DNA of 64,000 bases from Bacteroidota bacterium. GTDB lineage: Bacteria > Bacteroidota > Bacteroidia > Bacteroidales > Bacteroidaceae. Positions 56,940 to 64,000 of this stretch are shown one piece after another. The position numbers and the translations under genes were made by a program. The notes under the pieces are model-generated. The model ran no database searches. It saw nothing but the letters and a program-made list of their open reading frames with translations, and was not told where the DNA came from. The DNA lies in assembly GCA_023426145.1 (NCBI GenBank), contig JAFABG010000017.1, forward strand, positions 18,954 to 82,953, in the 5' to 3' direction. Position 1 is the first letter of the stretch. Every line of letters begins with the position of its first letter.

Positions 56940-59900
56940 TTAGAATGTACAAGAAAATGTAAAGGTAGGTTTAATGGTATAAGGGTAGTCGGTTCCTCGC
57001 TCTTGTTCCATATTAGAAAGGTAGAAGATATCGGACATACTACCTGTGATGGCAAAACGTTCCATCTTGAATTTTTTAATCCATTCCTGAGGTAATTCCC
57101 ATGTGACATTGAGCGAGTTGAAAGTTAATGCTCTTTCTGTAAATACAAAGGCGTCATTTTCGTACGTTCTTTGTTCACTTGCAATGTCTTTGTAAGCTGC
57201 GATGTCACCCGGTTTTCTCCAACGTTCGGTGTAAGCTCTGCGGTCAACATTGTTACGTGCAAAGGCATTCTCTACTTTACTTAATAAAGTTTGATTCAAT
57301 CTTTTCGCTCCTAATCGAAAACCGAAGCTCATATCGACCATAAGGCCTTTGTAGCGGAAGGTGGATCCAAAAACGCCATTGACTACGGGCAAACTACTGC
57401 CAACTGGAACTTTAGTCAAACCGGAGGTTTCACTGGTGATGGTGCCGTCCACACTTTTATAAAGGCGTAAGCCTGTTGCTGGATCCACGCCTGCGGATTG
57501 AAGAACATATAGTTCGTCAATAGATTGGCCTTCGCGATATTCATAAATGTTTGAGCCTGTATTGGTTAATTGTGTTGAGTATATTTCGTTGGCTCTTTTG
57601 ATTGCCTCAGATAGTTTAATCATGGTGTTGTCGTTGTGAGAAGCACCTGCGCGTAATGACCAATTTATTTGTCTACGAGAATTGTTTATAATCGTATAAC
57701 TCATCATCATATCATAACCAATATTACGGATAACCCCTAAGTTTTCTTTATAGCTAGTATAACCGTGGGATAATGGAAGGTATACATCACTCAACAGGTT
57801 ATCGGTGGTTTTACGATAATAGTTAAGATTGATAGTGAATCGTCTATTAAATAAGGCTAAGTCAAGACCGATATTGTGTTGTTTGGTATTCTGCCATTTC
57901 AAGTTTGGATTACCGTATCCTTCGATAGAAGCTCCAATAAGGTGGTTATATTGGGTATCGTTATTATATCTGTAGGTGGTCAATGCTTGGTAGGGTGAGA
58001 AATTTAATGAACCAGTTACACCATAAGAGTATTTTAACTTGGCTAAGTTGATAAATGGAAGTGATGTTTTTATCCATTTTTCTTGAGCAATTTCCCATCC
58101 TAAGCCGACAGACCAGAAAGGTGCCCATCGATTTAACTTTCCGAATGAAGATGCGCCATCTAAGCGGTAAGACAGGTCAAAGAAATAGCGATTCTCATAG
58201 TTGTAGTTCGCGGTACCAGTAATACCTGCACTTCTTACAGTAGATTCACTTGTTGTTGGACGAGATGAGAAGTAGCTATTACCATTGGAAATGTCGTTCA
58301 TTTCATCGTTCATAAATCCACGTACTGTTGTACTAAAGGTTTCGTTATGAGTTTGCATAACCTGTCCGTTGATTCCTAAATAGACGGTGTGTTCGCCAAA
58401 GGCTTTACCATAACTTAATGTACCCGATCCTTGGAAAGATTCGCTTTTGTTAATGCCTTTTATATATTGACCGCGGTCAGCAACAGGAATATTATTTAGA
58501 CTAGTATAGCTTGATGCTTTGGGTGAAGAAAAGTTATCAGTGCCTCCACGTTGTTGAGTGAAACCAACACTCATGTTTAATCGCAACTCGGGAAGTAGAT
58601 TCATATCTAACATCGTGGTATTTCGAATATTAGTATAGTTGGTTTCAGAAAAACTTGTCTGAGCAGCATCATACAATGGGTTTGCTATAGGATACTGTGA
58701 GTTGAAATTATAAAATGAGGGCACTGGGTCACCATCGGAATTGAAAGGGCGCCAGTAAGGATTCATGGTAGTATAGGTGTTAAAACGTCCATAAGGGCTG
58801 TTTTCCCCTTTATTAAAACCTAAGCTTAAATCATTGCTAAAGCGGATGTTTTTCAGGAAATAATTGATAGTCATGCTCCCGTTCATATTATTACGATTGG
58901 AACCTTTCATAGCTCCTTTTAACTGATTGTAGGAGAAGTTGAGGACGTAACGAAACTCATTATTTCCTCCACCAATATTCAGTCGATGATATTGCCCTAC
59001 ACCTGTTTGTACTGGTTTGTGGATCCAGTCGGTATTGACTCCTTCATTGGCTGCTTGGAGATTTTGATTATAAATCGCATCTAGACTCAGTTGCTCAGTT
59101 AAGTTATCACCAGTATAAAGCCCAGCTATTCTTTCCAAGTCGATTTTCTCGAAAGAATTTAGCAGATTATAGCTTGAGAGATCGGGAATCTCGAGATTAA
59201 GTCCACCTTGATAGGCGATACGTAATCTTCCTGCTTTAGGAGAAGATGAGGTGATAACAATGACTCCATTCGAACCTCGAGAACCATATATAGCTGTGGC
59301 ACTTGCATCTTTTAAGATGACAACAGACTCTACGTCGGACTGGTTCATATCCATAACACGTTCTGAGCTAACTTCAAATCCGTTTAGAATAAATAGAGGA
59401 AGGTTGAGTTGGTTACGAATATTGGATTGTAAACTATTAACATCAGTAATTGAAGAACTACCACGAAGTTGGATACTCAAGGTTCTATTGGGGTCGGAAC
59501 CACTCATATTGTCATCGATCATATTAAAGGCTGGATCAATAAAACCAATTGTTTTTAGCAGGTTTCGGTTACCAACTTTTGCGATATCATCTTTAGTAAT
59601 GACTGTTGCGGCACCTGTGAAACTCACTTTAGGTTTATTGAAGATTCCTGTAACAACGACTTCGTTTAAGTCTGCAGCACTTTCTTTAAGTTGAAAAATG
59701 TAGTTCTGTGATCCTTCTTTAATGGGAAGAATCTTTTTTTCAAAACCAATGTATGAAGCGTATAGCTTTTGGTCACCTTCGAGTTGGAGAATGTGAAATT
59801 GTCCTTTTGTGTCGGTAGTGGTAAAGCGTTGGCGCCCGTATTGGTCTGTTATTGATATGGTAGCTCCGATAAGAGGCTGTTTGTTATTATCAATCACAAT

Positions 59901-60242
59901 TCCGTCAATGGTTCTGTGCGCTTCTGAAGAAGCAGTTTTCTCGATTCGAGTGATCACTACTATTCCCTCTTTTTCTTTATAAGTTAGTCCATAAGATTGA
60001 AGAACTCTTGGTAGAAGTTCGTTGATAGGCTCATTCTTTGCATGTACTGTTACTGTTTTAATGCCGATGAAAATATTGGCATTGTATAGTAAGTTGATGG
60101 ACGTTTTTTCCTTAATCGTGTTTAAAAAGGTCTCCATCGTTACATTGTCAAGATTAATAGTTACTTTGTTTTTGGGAAGGGCATATAGTGATAGCCCAAC
60201 TGCCCAGAAGAGCAGCCCCAATAAGAATCGTTTTTTCCACAT
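56940..60242 (-). CDS. SusC/RagA-type TonB-linked receptor with STN domain (locus 3)
   Basis: Outer-membrane importer of 1100 residues. Signal peptide to about 22; STN domain at about 28-100 (TINLDNVTMETFLNTIKEKT, ELLPRVLQSYGLTYKE); CarboxypepD_reg-like domain at about 113-195; plug at about 205-340, with VVILKDASATAIYGSRGSNG; barrel to the terminal FTFSCTF. The STN domain and the adjacent FecR imply surface signalling. It is 43 bases after the FecR gene, so it may be cotranscribed with it. Substrate unknown. Confidence 0.95.
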   Translation of the reverse strand: MWKKRFLLGLLFWAVGLSLYALPKNKVTINLDNVTMETFLNTIKEKTSINLLYNANIFIGIKTVTVHAKNEPINELLPRVLQSYGLTYKEKEGIVVITRIEKTASSEAHRTIDGIVIDNNKQPLIGATISITDQYGRQRFTTTDTKGQFHILQLEGDQKLYASYIGFEKKILPIKEGSQNYIFQLKESAADLNEVVVTGIFNKPKVSFTGAATVITKDDIAKVGNRNLLKTIGFIDPAFNMIDDNMSGSDPNRTLSIQLRGSSSITDVNSLQSNIRNQLNLPLFILNGFEVSSERVMDMNQSDVESVVILKDASATAIYGSRGSNGVIVITSSSPKAGRLRIAYQGGLNLEIPDLSSYNLLNSFEKIDLERIAGLYTGDNLTEQLSLDAIYNQNLQAANEGVNTDWIHKPVQTGVGQYHRLNIGGGNNEFRYVLNFSYNQLKGAMKGSNRNNMNGSMTINYFLKNIRFSNDLSLGFNKGENSPYGRFNTYTTMNPYWRPFNSDGDPVPSFYNFNSQYPIANPLYDAAQTSFSETNYTNIRNTTMLDMNLLPELRLNMSVGFTQQRGGTDNFSSPKASSYTSLNNIPVADRGQYIKGINKSESFQGSGTLSYGKAFGEHTVYLGINGQVMQTHNETFSTTVRGFMNDEMNDISNGNSYFSSRPTTSESTVRSAGITGTANYNYENRYFFDLSYRLDGASSFGKLNRWAPFWSVGLGWEIAQEKWIKTSLPFINLAKLKYSYGVTGSLNFSPYQALTTYRYNNDTQYNHLIGASIEGYGNPNLKWQNTKQHNIGLDLALFNRRFTINLNYYRKTTDNLLSDVYLPLSHGYTSYKENLGVIRNIGYDMMMSYTIINNSRRQINWSLRAGASHNDNTMIKLSEAIKRANEIYSTQLTNTGSNIYEYREGQSIDELYVLQSAGVDPATGLRLYKSVDGTITSETSGLTKVPVGSSLPVVNGVFGSTFRYKGLMVDMSFGFRLGAKRLNQTLLSKVENAFARNNVDRRAYTERWRKPGDIAAYKDIASEQRTYENDAFVFTERALTFNSLNVTWELPQEWIKKFKMERFAITGSMSDIFYLSNMEQERGTDYPYTIKPTFTFSCTF

Positions 60243-60285
60243 AAATTCTTTCTGTCTTAATTGTTAATGAATATGTTTCCTGAAG

Positions 60286-61542
60286 TTATTTGTTCTTTTT
60301 ATTCTGATGAAGATAAATGGCATTATCGTTGATGCGATAATTAAAGTCACCTGTAAGTTGAAAGGCATCCAAGAATTGATTAATACTGATGTTGCGTTGG
60401 ATGTTTCCGGTATAACGAAGCTGTTCTATGTTGGGATTATCATAGATGACTTGATCTATTTTGTACCATCTCTTTAGCCGTTCCATGATATTGGACAAGC
60501 TTTCCTGCTGGAATATATAAATGCCACTGGCCCAACTAACTTCATTGTTTACATCAACTTGTTTTTTGCTTAATGTTGCAGCTGAAAATATAGCTTGCTC
60601 ACCCGGAACAAGTTCGAGCTTTTGATGAGTAGGAGTAATGATTTGCACCTTTCCTTTAACAAGGGTTGTTCTACAAGCATCATGATCACTATAAGCATTG
60701 ACATTGAAACTTGTGCCTAGCACTTCAACATTACCAAAAGGTGTGCTAACAATAAAAGGATGGGAAGGATCATGTTTGACTTCAAAGTAAGCTTCACCTT
60801 TTAATTTCACTTGTCGTTCTTTCCCTTGAAATTCAATGGGGTAGGTCAGTTCTGATGAGGAGTTGAGATGAACAATGGTACCATCGGCTAAAATCACTTT
60901 GTTCTCGGCTCCTTGAGGTACAATCAGTTTGTTTTCCATTGAGGATGGAACTGTTGATGCCTGATCAGAATGAGTAGCATATGCTGTAAGTTTTCCACTA
61001 TTTTGTTTGGTAGCTGGAGTTGTGTTTGAAAGTACTTGATACTGTAGTACACCCTTTTTGTAGGTGACTTGAACATTTCCTAATTGGAGGTTCAGTTGTT
61101 GCTGTTGAATATTTATTTTTTGTCCATTTGAAAGATGAAGTTCGGCTTTATCTATTCCTGGTTCCAATACAGCCGTGGCAGTTGAAGGAAATACAATAGG
61201 CTGTACAAACCAAATTGATAAGGCTACGATAAAGATGAGTATGGCTGCTGCAGTAGAATATTGCCAGCGGTTTAGCTGGAAAGATTTAAGTAGCGGCGGA
61301 GTACGTATAACCGTGCGTTGTTTTAAAAAGCGTTCATAAGCATTGTCAGATGAATAGCGATGAAGATGACTAAAAAGTTCTCCGGAGTGAGCTTTCTTGC
61401 GTAAATCCTCTAGATCATCTGGCAAATTGGGATATCGTTCAATTAATCGCTTCACTTCTTGAAGTTCTTCAGAAGTAATTTCTCCTAAAAGATATTGTTT
61501 TAGAAGTTGAGCGTCATGTTCGATTGACTTTATCTTATTCAT
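60286..61542 (-). CDS. FecR family anti-sigma factor (locus 3)
   Basis: A 418-residue single-pass membrane regulator. A long cytoplasmic part (1-92, with LLGEITSEELQEVKRLIERY) is followed by a membrane helix at about 93-115 (YSTAAAILIFIVALSIWFVQ). The FecR domain covers about 205-310 (LADGTIVHLNSSSELTYPIE, KGEAYFEVKHD, VLGTSFNV), and a DUF4974-like domain ends the protein. Unlike loci 1 and 2, no sigma gene is upstream; 1 kb without an intact gene follows on that side. The nearest candidate partner is the ECF gene at 50032-50610. Confidence 0.93.
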   Translation of the reverse strand: MNKIKSIEHDAQLLKQYLLGEITSEELQEVKRLIERYPNLPDDLEDLRKKAHSGELFSHLHRYSSDNAYERFLKQRTVIRTPPLLKSFQLNRWQYSTAAAILIFIVALSIWFVQPIVFPSTATAVLEPGIDKAELHLSNGQKINIQQQQLNLQLGNVQVTYKKGVLQYQVLSNTTPATKQNSGKLTAYATHSDQASTVPSSMENKLIVPQGAENKVILADGTIVHLNSSSELTYPIEFQGKERQVKLKGEAYFEVKHDPSHPFIVSTPFGNVEVLGTSFNVNAYSDHDACRTTLVKGKVQIITPTHQKLELVPGEQAIFSAATLSKKQVDVNNEVSWASGIYIFQQESLSNIMERLKRWYKIDQVIYDNPNIEQLRYTGNIQRNISINQFLDAFQLTGDFNYRINDNAIYLHQNKKNK

Positions 61543-62056
61543 GCTTTTTTTTCTTGTTTATAGTTAATATGCTATAATGACTCAAAAGGGTGACAAAAAG
61601 ATGAATTATTTTTTAAAATGCTTTATTTTTTTTGTTTTTATGGTTTATAAGCTATCTAAAAGGGATTAAAAACTTGTTTTCTCAATCATATCTTTATTGC
61701 TTAAATGTACTTGTTTATGGGAGAATTGATGGATATGGTTTCTATTCTTATTAAATTTTTGTAATATTGCAATGAATAAGAAAGATAGGTTAAAAAAACG
61801 AAAGTGCCTGTCTCTTAATGCCTTCTGAACAGAATACTAAAACACTGAAAAAGATAATACCATGAAAAACATTCTTTTCTTGTAAGCGTCTTTTAGTCTG
61901 ATTATTCAAAAGAAATAGAAATAATCCCGTTAACGTATGCTAAGAGACTATATCGGTGAAAAGTCATTCTAGACTTGAATGCTTACTAGTTTTCCTTTAA
62001 CAATTATAAAGATTGACAGATGTTTCCCTTTCAAGTGCAAAACTTAAAGATGCTTA
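61543..62056. other. Gene-free stretch upstream of the locus 3 fecR
   Basis: No supported gene. AT-rich. A stub MKNILFL followed by a stop occurs on the + strand near 61862, which could be the decayed start of an exported protein. I see no terminator, RNA gene or clear promoter pair. Confidence 0.4.
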
Positions 62057-62440
62057 CAGATAATCGGCAATCACAAGAAAGGGTTTATGCCCCATCATCT
62101 CCTCATTACGATTCTGTGGACCACTTCCTGTCACCAAGACTACAGCGGGAAACTTATTTTCTTTTTCAGGGAGCGTTAATGTGCCTGCTAGTGTGATTCC
62201 ATCCTGCGTATTTTTTATACTGACTTCTTCGGTCTGATAGGGAGGGTGCCTGAGGCTCTTGCGGACGTTTAGCGTTGCTTACTTCGCCCTTTTTAAAATT
62301 TAAAGGGAGTGATACTCCTTGGGTAAATGTACCAGTTATCGTTTCGCCGGCATTTAATTTGCCTTACGATAAATTTGCTTTGTACAAAAATAATGCAATT
62401 ATCCTTATAAAGGAAAACTGCTCCTTATTATTTTACATTT
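62057..62440 (-). pseudogene. Broken partial copy of the alpha/beta hydrolase gene
   Basis: 62057-62366 matches 49243-49545 of the intact hydrolase gene closely and in the same orientation, and 62370-62440 matches the region upstream of that gene (about 49925-49985). The sequence between, which encodes the first part of the protein, is missing. A 2-base loss near 62238-62250 shifts the frame, and the C-terminal part is absent. Clearly non-functional. Together with the intact gene it forms direct repeats around locus 3. Confidence 0.85.
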
Positions 62441-62467
62441 ATAATGCAACTCATTCTTTTTCTATAT

Positions 62468-62590
62468 GAATTCTATACTAAATTTCCCATCAGTTGTTCT
62501 AGCAGCTTGCATATGCTGTATTCCGGCTTTGATTGGATCAGGAACAGATGCTTTGCCAGTACTACTGATGGGAAGCTTGTGACTGTCTAA
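62468..62590 (-). pseudogene. Possible 3' gene remnant
   Basis: About 41 codons are open on the minus strand, with product-like sequence KLPISSTGKASVPDPIKAGI, then QHMQAARTTDGKFSIEFI, and a stop. No start is present. It lies 8 bases downstream of the M56-type gene. It may be the tail of a deleted gene; I do not recognise it. Weak evidence. Confidence 0.25.
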
Positions 62591-62597
62591 TTAATTA

Positions 62598-64000
62598 TTA
62601 TTTGTTTTGACGGGCTTGGTATTCTTCATCCGTCAACGTTTCTACAATAATCACCCCATTCTTTCCTTTTTCTCCATAGGCAGCCTGTGCTGATTTGTCT
62701 TTTAATACAGAAATACTTTTTACACGATCTGCTGGAAGCTTTCTAAAGTCGTCAGTCTCTATAGCTTCTTTCCCGTCAATCAATACTAAAGGCTGTCCGC
62801 TTTTTGTTCCAAGAACAATTGCACCCTTACCTATCTTAAGACCGGAATTTCTCCCTACGGTACTTTTGGATGGCTCAGGAAACAGGTTAACCACTTGTTG
62901 CTCCATCTTTATATTCATCGTAGAAGTTACAGGAACTTTTACCGATTTATATCCGATAAACGAAAATAAAAGATTGCCATTTTTATTGGCTTTTAGAGTG
63001 AACTTACCTTTTCTGTCCGTTATCGTTCCGTAATGTGTATTGGGGACAATAATACTTACTCCAGCTTTTGGCCGTCCCTGTTCATCAACAACGGTTCCAT
63101 TAACTGTGAAGTTGGGAACAGCAACTTCACTGGTCGTTCCCTTAAAAAAAAGGCTTTCTTCATTTTTATTTCCCTCATTTATTCTAACAATTATGACCCC
63201 GTTCTTGCCTTGTTTTCCATATTCTCGTATTGAAGCTGAGTCTTTTAATACAGATATGCTTTGTATTGTTGAGGGATCCAACTTTTCCATAGTCTCCGTG
63301 CTAATTTCCTTACCATTTGCTAATATCAAGGGTTTTTGATCTTCCGCAAATTTAATATTTCCAAACCTTATGGGGATAGTATATTTCACTGGTACGGGCT
63401 TGCCTCGTTGCTTTCCGGGAATCCAATCTTGCATCTCACTGACAATTCTTTCAGCTTCTTTATTCAATGCTGTTGCATTCGATTCAACAACATGTACATC
63501 TTTTATTTTCCCTGTTTCATTTACCGTAAAGCCTACCATTACTTTGCCACTTGCTTTACCTTTCATAGGAGAATGGTCAATTTTTTCCGCCAAATATATC
63601 TGCAGTGCATTCATTCCCCCAGGATAGGTTGGCATCTGCTCCACTGCTTGGAAAATAATAGGCTCTTCCTTCTCTTTAAATTTTACACCGGATACCACAA
63701 AAGCATTTTTTTTACTTTCATTTGATACTTTCACGGTATCTTCCAATACCTTTTCTTGCAAAATTTCCGCCAAATCGTTAACTTTGACAGCAGAAATTTC
63801 TTCCATTTTTTGAGAGATTTCAGGACGGGCAAAAGCCGTTACAGTGATAGCTGCCAACGGGAGTACATACAAATACTTCAACCGTGCCCACGGATTCGAT
63901 TTTTCTTTTAACATCATAGTGATACGTTTTTTAAGTTTACTGTGATTAAAGCTGTTGGCCATAGAGTAGAGCCTTGTGCCAACGGCTTTTTTTATTAATA
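62598..64000 (-). CDS. C-terminal part of M56/BlaR1-type protein with TonB_C domain, cut by the window edge
   Basis: The frame stays open to the window end, and LYSMANSFNHSKLKKRITMM, then KSNPWARLKYLYVLPLAA, is the usual junction after the M56 peptidase domain in Bacteroides BlaR1-like proteins. The Met at 63962 is therefore internal and the peptidase domain lies outside the window. After one membrane helix come a TonB C-terminal-like domain (MPTYPGGMNALQIYLAEKI, VMVGFTVNETGKIKDVHVVE), a plug-like motif SISVLKDSASIREYGKQGKN, a CarboxypepD_reg-like domain (VNGTVVDEQGRPKAGVSIIV) and a second plug-like motif SISVLKDKSAQAAYGEKGKN. Such proteins are thought to sense signals in the envelope, often with a BlaI/MecI-type repressor encoded upstream. 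Confidence 0.85.
   Translation of the reverse strand, partial: LIKKAVGTRLYSMANSFNHSKLKKRITMMLKEKSNPWARLKYLYVLPLAAITVTAFARPEISQKMEEISAVKVNDLAEILQEKVLEDTVKVSNESKKNAFVVSGVKFKEKEEPIIFQAVEQMPTYPGGMNALQIYLAEKIDHSPMKGKASGKVMVGFTVNETGKIKDVHVVESNATALNKEAERIVSEMQDWIPGKQRGKPVPVKYTIPIRFGNIKFAEDQKPLILANGKEISTETMEKLDPSTIQSISVLKDSASIREYGKQGKNGVIIVRINEGNKNEESLFFKGTTSEVAVPNFTVNGTVVDEQGRPKAGVSIIVPNTHYGTITDRKGKFTLKANKNGNLLFSFIGYKSVKVPVTSTMNIKMEQQVVNLFPEPSKSTVGRNSGLKIGKGAIVLGTKSGQPLVLIDGKEAIETDDFRKLPADRVKSISVLKDKSAQAAYGEKGKNGVIIVETLTDEEYQARQNK

Noticed and set aside
61774..61830. 18-codon frame MNKKDRLKKRKCLSLNAF before the locus 3 fecR region
   Set aside because: Too short, no promoter match beyond a near TAnnTTTG, and no downstream gene on that strand.
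1..64000. tRNA, rRNA or CRISPR array
   Set aside because: No cloverleaf-like segment with CCA-end pattern, no rRNA signature and no regular short repeats with spacers were seen.

Overview
The window looks like chromosomal DNA of a Bacteroides-type organism (Bacteroidales). The reasons are the AT-rich base composition, TAnnTTTG promoter elements with an upstream TTG or TTTG, SusC/SusD pairs, FecR anti-sigma factors with ECF sigma factors, DUF4249, DUF4843, PKD-like and FISUMP lipoproteins, and TlpA thioredoxins with an N-terminal DUF4369-like domain. I could run no search. Family names rest on motifs, domain order and gene context.

Layout. 0.2-1.9 kb: a SulP anion transporter. 2.1-13.1 kb: locus 1, a + strand operon of ECF sigma, FecR, SusC with STN domain, SusD, a lipoprotein that resembles the zinc metallohydrolases of such loci but lacks HExxH, a FISUMP lipoprotein and two TlpA-type thioredoxins. 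13.2-18.9 kb: radical SAM protein, HhH/beta-barrel protein, DUF4294 protein, SPOUT RNA methyltransferase and NadA. The AT-rich gap before nadA has a cluster of DnaA-box-like words at an apparent change of GC skew and may be the chromosomal origin. 18.9-20.4 kb: a decayed insertion sequence with intact terminal inverted repeats and no working transposase. 20.4-26.9 kb: OmpA lipoprotein, RdgB, YitT-family protein and LeuS (minus strand), then a DMT permease. 27.0-32.5 kb: locus 2 (minus strand), ECF sigma, FecR, TonB-dependent receptor with STN domain, DUF4249 lipoprotein. 32.9 kb: a probable small RNA with a complete promoter and terminator. 33.2-42.6 kb: MutS, a CAT-like acetyltransferase overlapping Lgt, a PanE-like reductase, YchF, then a His/Cys-rich small protein with a TonB-dependent receptor. 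43.3-49.8 kb: a proline dehydrogenase/P5C dehydrogenase with a 31-codon leader ORF, an MFS transporter and an alpha/beta hydrolase. 50.0-61.5 kb: locus 3 (minus strand), FecR, SusC, SusD, DUF4843, PKD-like lipoprotein, TlpA, trypsin-like protease, with its likely ECF sigma at the far downstream end. This locus lies between the intact hydrolase gene and a broken direct copy of part of it at 62.1-62.4 kb. 62.6-64.0 kb: the C-terminal part of an M56/BlaR1-type protein with a TonB_C domain, cut by the window edge.

How the parts may work together. Each of the three loci has the parts for trans-envelope signalling: a receptor with an STN domain senses its ligand, contacts FecR and frees an ECF sigma that transcribes the receptor genes. 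Loci 1 and 3 add thioredoxin-fold proteins, and locus 3 adds a protease. This suggests handling of peptides or proteins, possibly disulfide-containing, rather than a glycan: no glycoside hydrolase, sulfatase or polysaccharide lyase is present.
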